A stretch of 64,000 nucleotides of DNA, from positions 1 through 64,000 of the forward strand of contig NZ_LGKP01000021.1 in the NCBI RefSeq assembly GCF_001306135.1. The letters are read 5' to 3'. How positions within the stretch are numbered: the first letter of the stretch is position 1; each line of letters opens with the position of its first letter. Both the position numbers and the translations under genes were made by a program. Below the pieces are notes generated by a model that made no database searches, was not told where the DNA came from, and saw only the letters and a list, made by a program, of their open reading frames with translations. Source of the DNA: Herpetosiphon geysericola (GTDB lineage Bacteria; Chloroflexota; Chloroflexia; Chloroflexales; Herpetosiphonaceae). This document shows, piece after piece, positions 1 to 8,015 of this stretch.

Positions 1-1
1 G

Positions 2-109
2 GTGGCCACGCGATTTGAGAAACTGGCCCTGAACTATCTCGGATTCGTCCATCTGGCGATGATTCAACGCTTGGTGCGTATCCTTGCACCAGCGACATCG
101 GTATCCTGA
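2..109 (+). CDS. IS5-type transposase, C-terminal fragment cut by the window edge
   Basis: The first 36 codons are open from the window edge to a TGA. They read as a transposase C-terminus, with TRFEKLALNYLGFVHLAM matching the usual end of IS5-group DDE transposases (T-R-Y-D-K-x-A-x-N-Y/F-L-x-x-x-x-L-A). The DDE catalytic core would lie to the left of the window, so I cannot say whether the gene is intact. No terminal inverted repeat is recognisable in the 15 bases before the next gene. The family call rests on this short motif alone. Confidence 0.6.
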   Translation: MATRFEKLALNYLGFVHLAMIQRLVRILAPATSVS

Positions 110-124
110 ATTATCAGACAGAGC

Positions 125-1051
125 CTAGCCAAATTGGCGCAGCACCTGCCAATAGATCTGCATGCGCTGCCAACGCAATTGGCGTTTATGCCCAAGCAGC
201 CACTTAGCGCTCTCAACCAGTAGCTCATACAAATAGCTGCTTGCTAAAAAGAAGTGTAAGGCGGTAGCAAAGGCTGGGCCTTCGTACAAGGCTGCATAGC
301 GCAGCTTCGATTGTTGGAAGGCCCAATGTTTGCGGGCTGGCGCTTGTTCGCTCGATTTGCCTTCGTGGTGAATAATCACTGCTTGCGGCACATACCAAAT
401 TGGCCCAAACCGCCCCAAGCGAGCTTGCCAATCGACTTCCTCAGAATACATCCAGAAGCGCCGATCCATCGCGCCTGCTTGCTCGATTGCCGATTTGCGT
501 ACCAACAAGGCAGCACCCATCAACCATTCGACCTGCTGCGGCTGATCGTCAGGCAGATCGGCGCAACGATAGGCAGCAGCCCAAGGATTAGCAGGCCACC
601 AGCGTTCTAGCAACGTGCTTTCGAAAAAGTAGCTGGCTTTGGTGGGTAAGCGGCGACGTGACGATTGAATTGAGCCATCGGGGTAGCGCAATTGCGGCCC
701 AATCACACTCGCAGCGGGGTGCGCTTGCGCCCAATCCAGCAACTGAGGAATTGCATCTGCTTGCATAACTGTATCAGGATTGAGCACCAAAATCCATTGA
801 CCTTGGGCTGCCGCAACCCCAACATTAACGCCGCCAGCATAGCCTAAATTCGCCCCTGTTTCGATGATCTGGACACTGGGAAATTCATGGCGAACCATCG
901 CAACCGAAGCATCGTGCGAGGCATTATCGACCACAATCACTTCATAGGTGTAGGTGCTAGCAGCCAGCGATTGGTCGATTGAGGTGAGACATTGACGCAG
1001 CAAATCTGCCACGTTCCACGAAATAATCACGACACTACAATCGAGCGCCAT
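125..1051 (-). CDS. Family 2 glycosyltransferase (rhamnosyltransferase-like)
   Basis: A 308-residue GT-A fold glycosyltransferase, predicted to move a sugar from a nucleotide-sugar onto a cell-surface glycan or lipid carrier. Visible motifs are the nucleotide-binding start SVVIISWN (6-13), VDNAS (41-45), NLGYAGGVNVG (69-79) and the metal-binding LNPDT (90-94, DxD-equivalent), an arrangement typical of WbbL-like GT2 enzymes. The C-terminal 60 residues contain a hydrophobic stretch that may anchor it to the membrane. The frame stays open 43 codons further upstream, but the ATG at 1051 is chosen because GGAGG lies just before it, inside the end of the upstream gene. Its start is 1 base beyond that gene's stop, so the two are probably cotranscribed. 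Substrate unknown. Confidence 0.85.
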   Translation of the reverse strand: MALDCSVVIISWNVADLLRQCLTSIDQSLAASTYTYEVIVVDNASHDASVAMVRHEFPSVQIIETGANLGYAGGVNVGVAAAQGQWILVLNPDTVMQADAIPQLLDWAQAHPAASVIGPQLRYPDGSIQSSRRRLPTKASYFFESTLLERWWPANPWAAAYRCADLPDDQPQQVEWLMGAALLVRKSAIEQAGAMDRRFWMYSEEVDWQARLGRFGPIWYVPQAVIIHHEGKSSEQAPARKHWAFQQSKLRYAALYEGPAFATALHFFLASSYLYELLVESAKWLLGHKRQLRWQRMQIYWQVLRQFG

Positions 1052-1052
1052 G

Positions 1053-1688
1053 TTAATCCTCCGGCCAATAGCTAGCCCGCGATTGCCAAAAACCATCGTA
1101 GTTGCGTGCTTTGGGCAAAAATCTGCGATCAAATGGCGTTCCGGCGATGGTTTCGAGCCAACTGAGCCATGTACCAGCACGCATCAGATTGCGCACACGA
1201 TCAAGCTCAGTTTCAATCATCTCGCGCTGCTGATTGCTTAGCAAGCCAATTTGATTGGCCTCGATCACTTCATCTTCATCTTCGACCACATGGGTCACGC
1301 CATTGGCAGCCACAAAACAATCAAGATAGAGATCAGTTTGATAAAAACTGCCGCTAATATCAATAGCTTTGCTGGCAAAATCGATGCGCTGGACAATCAA
1401 ATTGCCCCATTCATCATACATGCTGGTGATATTGAGTGGCCGCGAACGCCACCACCACGAACGCCCAAACGCCCGCGAGGCTCGTTGATCAAATAGCCGA
1501 GTGCGTGGTGCATTGCTACCCCAGCCAAGCGTATCGGTAATGCGCTGCGGCGTGCCAAGCGACCAGTCATAGATCAAAACCTCAGCATCGTTGCGCACAA
1601 CCCGACCAAATCCATACGAATGGAACACATGATGGCGACCATCAACAAAACGGCGGCGGTAAAACGTAGGTGGGAGCTTATCCATCAT
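1053..1688 (-). CDS. DUF402 domain protein (FomD / Ntdp phosphatase-like fold)
   Basis: A 211-residue protein whose middle and C-terminal parts match the DUF402 pattern: an acidic DLYLD (119-123), EDEDEV (136-141), then a helix with IGLLSNQQREMIETELDRV. Characterised DUF402 members hydrolyse nucleoside di- or triphosphates or act in fosfomycin biosynthesis (FomD) with divalent metals bound by such Asp/Glu residues. The specific activity here cannot be told from sequence. The N-terminal 60 residues resemble the OB-like strand region of the family. It sits upstream of, and is probably translationally coupled to, the glycosyltransferase. Confidence 0.7.
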   Translation of the reverse strand: MMDKLPPTFYRRRFVDGRHHVFHSYGFGRVVRNDAEVLIYDWSLGTPQRITDTLGWGSNAPRTRLFDQRASRAFGRSWWWRSRPLNITSMYDEWGNLIVQRIDFASKAIDISGSFYQTDLYLDCFVAANGVTHVVEDEDEVIEANQIGLLSNQQREMIETELDRVRNLMRAGTWLSWLETIAGTPFDRRFLPKARNYDGFWQSRASYWPED

Positions 1689-1834
1689 GGTCTTCCCTAA
1701 ATGCAGGTGGCTTTATCCCTACAGTATAGCAGATGGCCGTAGTTCAGCGAAACAAGCTCCTTGTGAGCTGAAATAATGATACATTTGTGCTGTATACTAC
1801 ACCCTTGGATCTTAAGGTAGATGGGAATTAAGCT

Positions 1835-2320
1835 ATGGATTTGTTAGATCGTTTACTTGGCCATGATGTTTGGACAACTCGCCAATTATTATTGCAAGCT
1901 CAAAGCCTCACGCCGGAGCAACTTGATCGCCAGTTTCCAATCGATCAACGGAGTTTGCGTCAATGTTTCGAGCATATTATCGAAAACATGGAAGCTTGGT
2001 GCGATCTCATGGCCGAGCGCCCAGTGCGCGATTTGAGCGATACCTCGATCGAAGGTTTATTGCAACGCTTGGGGGCTGCTGGGAAAGATTTTGCCACGAT
2101 TGCGCGCAGCATCAGCCGCGAACAACGCTGGGATGCAGTATATACCGATGGCTTGGATGATCCGCCAACCCAAAAAACCTATGGTGGCACGATTGGCCAC
2201 TTAATTACCCATAGTATGCATCATCGCGCCCAAATTATGCTGATGTTGGAGCAACTTGGCTGCACCGAACATATCGAGGGCGATTTGCTCAGTTGGGAAG
2301 CCCAAGCTTTTGGCTGGTAA
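1835..2320 (+). CDS. DinB family protein (putative metal-dependent four-helix enzyme)
   Basis: A 161-residue all-helical protein of the DinB/YfiT superfamily. The three metal-ligand positions of the family are recognisable: His47 in FEHI and the histidines in HSMHHRAQI (His125, His128, His129). Members include thiol (bacillithiol, mycothiol) S-transferases and maleylpyruvate isomerases, and many are damage- or stress-related with unknown substrate. It opens a plus-strand run of four genes (DinB, nitroreductase, lipoprotein, NUDIX). Upstream, TATACT at 1793-1798 could serve as a -10 element, but no good -35 is visible. Confidence 0.8.
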   Translation: MDLLDRLLGHDVWTTRQLLLQAQSLTPEQLDRQFPIDQRSLRQCFEHIIENMEAWCDLMAERPVRDLSDTSIEGLLQRLGAAGKDFATIARSISREQRWDAVYTDGLDDPPTQKTYGGTIGHLITHSMHHRAQIMLMLEQLGCTEHIEGDLLSWEAQAFGW

Positions 2321-2385
2321 TTACAGGCTCGATTGATTCATGCTACTCTTTAAAGCGCAATTGATTTAGTTGATGAGGTTTGGCA

Positions 2386-2940
2386 ATGGCAACGAGCAGC
2401 GAAGTTTTGGCCATTTTGGCCCAACGCCGATCATACGGCTTAAAAGAAGTTTCTCCTGAGCCAATCGAGCGCTCAGCGATTGAATTAATTTTACAGGCAG
2501 CGACCTTGGCTCCAAGCCATGGCGTGACCGAGCCATGGCGCTTTGTGGTCTATACTGGCGCTGCGCGGGCAGAATTGGGCGCAGCCTTGGTTGCCGCCGC
2601 CCAAGGCGATCCATTTCAAGAGGCAAAGCAACGCGATAAAGTTTGGATGGCGCCAGTCTGGATTGCACTTGGCATGCAGCCACAGCCCAAAAATCCTGAA
2701 TGGGAAGAACTAGCAGCGGTGGCGATGGCAGTCCAAAATGCCCACATTATGGCGGCGCAGCTTGGTTTGGCCGCCAAATGGTCGAGCGGCGCGATTGGAA
2801 CCCACGAGCTTGTGGCCAAAACCGTGGGCTTTGAAGCCCCAACCAAATTGTTGGGCTTTTTGTATGTTGGCAAGCCTGCCGTAACCCCCAAACCGTTGGC
2901 GCGCGCCGATTGGCAAAGCAAAACCACCTGGAAAGAATAA
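2386..2940 (+). CDS. Nitroreductase family FMN-dependent oxidoreductase (YdjA-like)
   Basis: A 184-residue nitroreductase-fold flavoprotein. The short length, the N-terminal RRS (FMN phosphate binding) and the APSHGVTEPWRFVVYTG segment are typical of the compact YdjA-type subgroup, which reduces nitro or quinone compounds with NAD(P)H. The C-terminal K-L-L-G-F-L-Y-V-G strand is also typical. A TTG two codons upstream (2380) is possible, but the ATG at 2386 has GAGG at the right distance. It is 13 bases from the lipoprotein gene. Physiological substrate unknown. Confidence 0.8.
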   Translation: MATSSEVLAILAQRRSYGLKEVSPEPIERSAIELILQAATLAPSHGVTEPWRFVVYTGAARAELGAALVAAAQGDPFQEAKQRDKVWMAPVWIALGMQPQPKNPEWEELAAVAMAVQNAHIMAAQLGLAAKWSSGAIGTHELVAKTVGFEAPTKLLGFLYVGKPAVTPKPLARADWQSKTTWKE

Positions 2941-2953
2941 AGGAGTTTGATCG

Positions 2954-3907
2954 ATGAAGCTCTTTTTACAGCGCGCTTGCTTGCTATTGATAGTACTCTT
3001 GGCTGGCTGTAGCAACCAAACCCAAACACCAACCGTTGGCCCAACCTTGCAAGCTGAGCCTAGCCCAACCCAAGCCGAGGCAGCAGCAACCGCAACCACA
3101 ACCGAGGCCACAGCAGTAGTCGGTGCGCCTCAAGTGCCGCTGGTCGCAGCGTTTGATGATCAGACCAGCCCGATTAAGCTGTTTGGTTCGCTGGTCAACG
3201 CGCTTAATCGCCAAGAGTATGAACGGGCCTATAGCTATTGGGCTAGCCCACCAGGCGGGATTGATCAGGCTGGATTCAACGCAAGTTTCTTTGGCATCGA
3301 TGCAGTGGTGGGGTTGGTGACAGCTCCAATGGTGAACGCCAACCAAACCGAAGCGCGCATGGCAGGGATTGTGTTGCTCGGCATGAAGGATGGCGGCGCG
3401 CGCGCAGATACAGCCTGTTATGTGGCGACTCGGGCCGACGTGAATAGCCCATGGCGCTTGAGTTCAAGCAAATCGATGCCCACCAGCAGCAATGATGTTT
3501 TGGGCGTGCTCGATCAACAGGCCCGTGAATGTGGCACGCCGCTTGCGCAATTGCCACTTAGCACCCAAACCACGATTCCCGAGGTGCTGTTTAGCTACTA
3601 TGCCGCGCTTGCGCAGGGAGATTCGGCCAAAACTGCTGAAACATGGGTTGAGGGAACCTTGCCCAATGTGCCCGATAAACTACGCCAAAGCAAGCAACTG
3701 AGCGTCTATGTGAATGTAAACCCAGTTGAAACTGCGGCTGCGGCTTTTCTGCAAACGATTGTTTTGGCCGATACCAACGCGCTTTGGGTAGGCTGTTATG
3801 GCGCGAGCAAACAAGCAGAGGTTTGGCGCTTAAACAGCGGCTATCTGCAAGACAGTGGGCCTACGACGGTGCTGATTCAAACATTAACCCAAGGCTGCGA
3901 TATCTAA
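2954..3907 (+). CDS. Putative secreted lipoprotein of unknown function
   Basis: A 317-residue protein with a classic lipoprotein signal: positive start, hydrophobic core and lipobox LLAGC with Cys19 as the predicted lipidated residue. A Thr/Pro/Ala-rich low-complexity linker follows to about residue 60. Two similar alpha/beta segments then appear (about 70-175 and 195-315), each with an aromatic-rich helix (REYERAYSYWA; VLFSYYAALAQGD), suggesting a duplicated NTF2-like domain as in many exported lipoproteins. Start preceded by AAAGGAG. It abuts the NUDIX gene without a gap. Function not recognised. Confidence 0.75.
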   Translation: MKLFLQRACLLLIVLLAGCSNQTQTPTVGPTLQAEPSPTQAEAAATATTTEATAVVGAPQVPLVAAFDDQTSPIKLFGSLVNALNRQEYERAYSYWASPPGGIDQAGFNASFFGIDAVVGLVTAPMVNANQTEARMAGIVLLGMKDGGARADTACYVATRADVNSPWRLSSSKSMPTSSNDVLGVLDQQARECGTPLAQLPLSTQTTIPEVLFSYYAALAQGDSAKTAETWVEGTLPNVPDKLRQSKQLSVYVNVNPVETAAAAFLQTIVLADTNALWVGCYGASKQAEVWRLNSGYLQDSGPTTVLIQTLTQGCDI

Positions 3908-4351
3908 ATGGCAACCCTCCGCCATACCCGCTATCAAATTGCGATTATTGAGCACGACCAGCTTTTAATGATTCGCTTTGCTGATGCAACGAGCAATTTT
4001 TGGCTGTTGCCCGGCGGCGGACGCGAGCCTGAGGAAAGCGAAATCGCCTGTGTCGAACGCGAAGCGTGGGAGGAGCTTGGCGTGCAAGTTGCGGTTGAAG
4101 GGCTGATTCTGCACCAACAGGATCAGCCTGACCCAACCTATCAAGCCTTTAAAACCTATCGTTGCCGGATTATTGCTGGCAGGCCAAAACCTGGCTATGA
4201 AACGCCTAATCCCAACGATCCAAGTGCAGGCATTGCTGAAGTTGGCTGGGTTAACCTCGCAGCCCCGCAAACTTGGCCCAGCCTAATTGTTAACGATTTA
4301 TATACTTTTACGATTCTGCAACAGCTACGCCAAGCCTTGAACTACACCTAA
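3908..4351 (+). CDS. NUDIX hydrolase
   Basis: A 147-residue NUDIX-fold pyrophosphohydrolase. The Nudix box spans residues 37-59 and is complete (G37, E43, R51-E52, E55-E56, G58), so Mg-dependent cleavage of a nucleoside diphosphate-X substrate is expected; which substrate cannot be read from the sequence. The ATG follows the stop of the lipoprotein gene directly, implying translational coupling. It ends the four-gene plus-strand run and is followed by a long imperfect inverted repeat. Confidence 0.85.
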   Translation: MATLRHTRYQIAIIEHDQLLMIRFADATSNFWLLPGGGREPEESEIACVEREAWEELGVQVAVEGLILHQQDQPDPTYQAFKTYRCRIIAGRPKPGYETPNPNDPSAGIAEVGWVNLAAPQTWPSLIVNDLYTFTILQQLRQALNYT

Positions 4352-4355
4352 AAAC

Positions 4356-4439
4356 GAGCCACCCTTGGAGCTTAACCAGTAGGCTTTTGGCCGATTAGAA
4401 TCGCCTAGAAGCGTGCTTGGTTAATCCCAAGGGTAGCTC
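4356..4439. repeat. Long imperfect inverted repeat downstream of the NUDIX gene
   Basis: The arm 4356-4378 (beginning GAGCCACCCTTGG) is the near-complement of the arm ending at 4439 (CCCAAGGGTAGCTC), with a roughly 40-base loop holding a smaller AGGC/GCCT pairing. It could act as a terminator (no U-tract is seen) or be a small MITE-like element. The remainder up to 4643 is AT-rich and is probably the promoter region of the receiver gene, with TTGTCA at 4505 as the best -35 candidate. Confidence 0.5.
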
Positions 4440-4643
4440 ACTAAGCTAGCAAATTGATAAAACTTATTTTTCAGAAAAAATTAAGTTTTTTATACCTTTA
4501 ATGCTTGTCAGTGCTATCTATCTATGTTACCCTGCATGCTAATTAAAGGAACTATCCAATCGAGGACTCAATTCCTATTGTCCAACGAGTGTTTGCCGAC
4601 ACAGCGAGCGTGATTTTCGAGCTCTCCGGACACTGGAGCAGGT

Positions 4644-5015
4644 ATGGCTTGTTTATATATTGTTGATGATCAACCAGACACTCACATTATTCTCGCGCGT
4701 CTTCTAGAGTTAGATGGCTATACGGTGGTTGGCGCTCACAATGGGAGTGAAGCGTTAAAGCAGATTCCGCTTGTTCGCCCAGCCTTGGTGTTATTGGATC
4801 TGGCGTTGCCAGGCATTGATGGTTTAACCGTGGCCAAGCAGTTACGCACCAATAGCAGCACCAAGCATCTGCCAATTATTGCTATGACCGCTTTTGGCAG
4901 CAACGAGTATCGCAGCCATGCAATTGCTGCTGGCTGTAGCGAATATCTTTTGAAGCCGCTGGATTTCGTGAAGCTGCGCAGCGTGATTGCCCAATTGGTG
5001 CTGCAAGTAGCCTAG
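4644..5015 (+). CDS. Single-domain response regulator (CheY-like receiver)
   Basis: A 123-residue stand-alone receiver domain. All phosphorylation-site residues are present: acidic pair Asp8-Asp9, phosphoacceptor Asp52 in LLDLALPG, Thr82 and Lys104 in LLKPLD. With no output domain it must act by protein contact, as CheY, Spo0F and DivK do. No histidine kinase is adjacent; the nearest in the window is at 23.6-26.3 kb. The start follows a GGAGCAGGT sequence. It ends just before a strong intrinsic terminator, so it is transcribed alone. Confidence 0.9.
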   Translation: MACLYIVDDQPDTHIILARLLELDGYTVVGAHNGSEALKQIPLVRPALVLLDLALPGIDGLTVAKQLRTNSSTKHLPIIAMTAFGSNEYRSHAIAAGCSEYLLKPLDFVKLRSVIAQLVLQVA

Positions 5016-5044
5016 AACAACGTTTGATCTGGTGAGGCTGCCAA

Positions 5045-5070
5045 CCCGATATCCATCGGGCTTTTTTATT
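5045..5070 (+). terminator. Rho-independent terminator of the receiver gene
   Basis: Perfect 6-base stem CCCGAT / ATCGGG with a four-base loop, followed by CTTTTTTATT. It begins 30 bases after the stop codon of the receiver gene. Confidence 0.85.
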
Positions 5071-5076
5071 GTTAAC

Positions 5077-5112
5077 GGGATGCAGCATGGAGTTAACTCC
5101 ATGCTGCATCCC
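5077..5112. repeat. 36-base perfect palindrome between convergent genes
   Basis: Bases 5077-5112 form an uninterrupted two-fold palindrome centred between 5094 and 5095 (half-site GGGATGCAGCATGGAGTT). On the plus strand it is followed by AGTTTTTT, so it can act as a second terminator between the receiver gene and the convergent dehydrogenase gene. A loopless palindrome this long can extrude as a cruciform. Confidence 0.7.
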
Positions 5113-5118
5113 AGTTTT

Positions 5119-6672
5119 TTAGAAGCGATCGGTAATCGTTTTGGCTTGAGTGAACAACAAGAGGTAATCGGGGCCGCCAGCTTTGGAGTCGGTGCCGCTC
5201 ATGTTGAAGCCACCAAACGGTTGCACCCCAACCAAAGCGCCAGTACACTTGCGGTTGAAATACAAGTTGCCAACATGGAAATCGCGGCGAGCTTCTTCGA
5301 GCCGTTCGCGGGAGCGGCTGAATACTGCGCCAGTCAGGCCATATTCGGTGTTATTGGCAATTTGCAGCGCATGCTTCCAGTCGTTAGCTTTGATAAACGC
5401 CAAGACTGGCCCGAAAATTTCTTCCAACGAGAGCCGAGCTTCGGGGGCAATATCGGCAATAATTGTTGGCGGAATGAAATAGCCATCTGCTGGATCGCCA
5501 GTTTCGCCACCGAGCATCAAACGGCCTTCGCTCTTGCCAATTTCAATGTATTCGCGAATTTTGTCGAAGGCTTTTTGATCGACCACAGCGCCCATGTGCT
5601 GCTTGGGATCGGTTGGATCGCCCATAGTGAGTTTCTTGGTGCGATCAACAACCTTCTTCAAGACTGAATCATACACGCTCTCGACGATAATTGCCCGCGA
5701 ACAAGCCGAACATTTTTGGCCTTGGAAGCCAAAGGCCGAGGCCACAATCGCATCGGCGGCAGCATCGAGATCGGCGGTTTCATCAACCACAATCCCATCT
5801 TTGCCACCCATTTCTAAGATCGTGCGTTTAAGCCAGATTTGGCCTGGTTGCAATTTCGCTGAGCGTTCGAAAATCCGCAGGCCAATTTCTTTCGAGCCAG
5901 TGAAGGCAATCACGCGGGTTTTGGCGTGATCAACCAAGGCATCGCCCATTGCGCCGCCAGAGCCAGGCACGAAATTGACCACGCCATCGGGCAAGCCAGC
6001 TTCTTCGACCAACAAGCGCACAAATTGGGCGGCAATTGCTGGCGAGGCCGAGGCTGGCTTCAGCACAACCGTATTGCCAGCGGCAATCGCGGCAGTGGTC
6101 ATACCAACCATAATTGCCAAGGCAAAGTTCCATGGTGGAATAACCACGGTCACGCCGAGCGGGATATAGCGGAGTTCGTTTTCTTCGCCGTTGTAGGCAA
6201 CGACTGGTTGCGGGCCACCAAACTTAATCGCTTGGCGACCATAATATTCCATAAAATCGATAGCTTCGGCCACATCTGCATCGGCCTCAGCCCAACTTTT
6301 GCTCACTTCGTAAACCAACCATGCCATAAATTCAAACTTACGGCGGCGCATCACAGCCGCAGCGCGGAACAAATAGCGAGCGCGTTCTTCTGCCGCAACG
6401 TTGCGCCATGTTTCAAACGCTGTCGCGGCAACTTCGACCGCTTGATTGGCATGCTCAACCGTTGCCTTGGCAAAACTGCCAACAACTTGGCTTGGCTTGG
6501 CCGGATTCAGTGAATCGAAGGTGTCGGCCAATTCGATATGTTCGCCACCAATTAGCAGCGGATACGTCCGGCCTAATTCATCGCCAACTTTACTAAGCGC
6601 CGTGCGCATGGCATCGGCATTGGCTTTAACACTGAAATCGACAAACGGTTCGGGGCGGTAATCGGGTAACAT
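5119..6672 (-). CDS. 1-pyrroline-5-carboxylate dehydrogenase
   Basis: A 517-residue NAD-dependent aldehyde dehydrogenase that oxidises L-glutamate gamma-semialdehyde (from P5C) to glutamate, the second step of proline and ornithine catabolism. The length and N-terminal region (FVDFSV, then [12 protein letters not shown]) fit the bacterial RocA/PruA-type single enzyme rather than PutA. Catalytic Cys321 lies in [10 protein letters not shown] and the general base Glu287 in LEMGGKD; the cofactor loop GSKEIG is present. An in-frame ATG two codons upstream (6678) overlaps the ribosome site, so the ATG at 6672, 6-7 bases after AGGAG, is preferred. No proline dehydrogenase gene is nearby. A PyrK-like Fe-S protein is encoded 78 bases upstream on the same strand. 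Confidence 0.9.
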   Translation of the reverse strand: MLPDYRPEPFVDFSVKANADAMRTALSKVGDELGRTYPLLIGGEHIELADTFDSLNPAKPSQVVGSFAKATVEHANQAVEVAATAFETWRNVAAEERARYLFRAAAVMRRRKFEFMAWLVYEVSKSWAEADADVAEAIDFMEYYGRQAIKFGGPQPVVAYNGEENELRYIPLGVTVVIPPWNFALAIMVGMTTAAIAAGNTVVLKPASASPAIAAQFVRLLVEEAGLPDGVVNFVPGSGGAMGDALVDHAKTRVIAFTGSKEIGLRIFERSAKLQPGQIWLKRTILEMGGKDGIVVDETADLDAAADAIVASAFGFQGQKCSACSRAIIVESVYDSVLKKVVDRTKKLTMGDPTDPKQHMGAVVDQKAFDKIREYIEIGKSEGRLMLGGETGDPADGYFIPPTIIADIAPEARLSLEEIFGPVLAFIKANDWKHALQIANNTEYGLTGAVFSRSRERLEEARRDFHVGNLYFNRKCTGALVGVQPFGGFNMSGTDSKAGGPDYLLLFTQAKTITDRF

Positions 6673-6750
6673 GTACATCTCCTAGCGATAAGCGCCATTG
6701 CTTATTTGGATCAGGTTATCAATATTTTATCCGAAATTATGCCGATTAAG

Positions 6751-7497
6751 TTAGCTCAATTCGCGCAGATCAAGCGCTGGGCCATGGCTACACAACAATT
6801 TTGGCTGTTGACGGGTATTCTGCCAACACGCGCCACACATGCCAATCCCGCATGGGTAGGCTTGATCAACGATAAATGAGGCAAAGCCTTGTTGCCAAGC
6901 ATAACGCTCGCGGCGAATCCGTTGGCTCAAACGATTCGCCAAATCGATGCTGCCTGCGGCTAACAAACGATTGGCCCAAACCAACGGCGAATCAAGTTTG
7001 CCGCTACTTTCCAGCAAATCAAGCACATCGTCGCTGGTTGCCAAATATTCAATCTCTGCTGGCAGCACAAATGGCGGCACGCGCAACTCATCGCTGGCGC
7101 TGGCAAGCAGCAGCACAGGCGCGCCCGTTTCGCTGATGCGTTGGGCATAGAACAACATGCTGTAGATTGCATTGCCCTCAGCAATCAGCAACGTTGCTTT
7201 TTGGCCATCGCTACTCAGCGGTCGGCCCAACGGCCCAAGCACATCAAGCTCGCTGGCTTTGGGCATGCGCGCAATCGTCGCCAAGAGTGGGTCGTGCAAA
7301 TCCAAGGCCAAGGTGGCGGTGCTACTACGATTGGTCGCAATAATCCAAGCTCGACTGCGCAAGAATGGGTCGTTGCCCAAGCCATGATGCAGCATTGCCC
7401 ATTGGCCTGGCTGCGCGCTGGCAAGTTGCGGCGAGGCCACAGTCAGCAAGCCATAGTGCGAATTCAATTGTTGCTGATCGAGTATAACTGTTTGCAT
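6751..7497 (-). CDS. PyrK-like Fe-S/flavin electron transfer protein
   Basis: A roughly 248-residue protein whose C-terminus matches the [2Fe-2S]-binding domain of dihydroorotate dehydrogenase B electron transfer subunits: CGIGMCGAC with a fourth Cys in LLCSHGP, ending in the family-typical ALDLREL. The N-terminal two-thirds resemble a ferredoxin-reductase FAD/NAD fold (LDVLGPLGRPL, then ATLLIAEGNAIYSMLF), but the usual R-P-x-S-I flavin motif is not clear. The frame opens 32 codons further upstream, but that extension is translated repeat sequence, so ATG 7497 is chosen although no strong Shine-Dalgarno precedes it. No pyrD lies beside it. It could serve a distant PyrD or pass electrons for another dehydrogenase. 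Confidence 0.7.
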   Translation of the reverse strand: MQTVILDQQQLNSHYGLLTVASPQLASAQPGQWAMLHHGLGNDPFLRSRAWIIATNRSSTATLALDLHDPLLATIARMPKASELDVLGPLGRPLSSDGQKATLLIAEGNAIYSMLFYAQRISETGAPVLLLASASDELRVPPFVLPAEIEYLATSDDVLDLLESSGKLDSPLVWANRLLAAGSIDLANRLSQRIRRERYAWQQGFASFIVDQAYPCGIGMCGACWQNTRQQPKLLCSHGPALDLRELS

Positions 7498-7565
7498 ATC
7501 AGCATTATCCGAGAAGATCGAGGCTTGTGCAAGGAGTGTCTGAATGAGGGGGCAGGAATTTTTTG

Positions 7566-8012
7566 TTGATCCACGAAGAGCACGAAGGTACACGAAGAGT
7601 TATTGGCTTTGGGCTATCGGAGATAGATTGGAAATACCAAAATTTTATATTGATCCACGAAGGACACGAAGCTACACGAAGGGCTATTGACTGAGGGTTA
7701 GCGGAGATTGTTTGCAAATACCAAGGATAGGCGAGACAACAGGAATTTTTCGTTGATCCACGAAGAGCACGAAGTTACACGAAGTTAAGGCTGATTGAGT
7801 GGTTGCCTAATAATTGTAGAAATTTCAGGCAACCACCTTACCCAACATTCGTGCCCTTCGTGTCCTTCGTGGTTAAAAACGTATCTCGTAACCGCGAAGA
7901 ACGCGAAGGGCGCTAAGCTAAGGTTAATTGAGTAGTTGCCTGATAATTGTAGAAATCTCAGGCAACCACGAAACCCAACATTCGTGCTCTTCGTGTCCTT
8001 CGTGGATCAAAA
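7566..8012. repeat. Block of family A repeats (CACGAAG / TTCGTG units), both orientations
   Basis: This gap between the PyrK-like gene and pckA holds at least six clusters of tandem 8-10 base units such as CACGAAGAGCACGAAG and, inverted, TTCGTGTCCTTCGTGG, usually bordered by GATCCA or GGTTAA. A further unit (about 7805-7840 and 7928-7965) carries a repeated TGTAGAAAT(T/C)TCAGGCAACCAC. No credible gene is present; short ORFs here only translate the repeat. The same units recur near 19.1, 21.7-22.0, 32.8, 36.6 and 55.8 kb. Confidence 0.8.
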
Positions 8013-8015
8013 AGC

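Noticed and set aside
5926-6513. 195-codon plus-strand ORF opposite the P5C dehydrogenase gene
   Set aside because: Shadow frame with Cys/His/Trp-rich composition typical of antisense translation.
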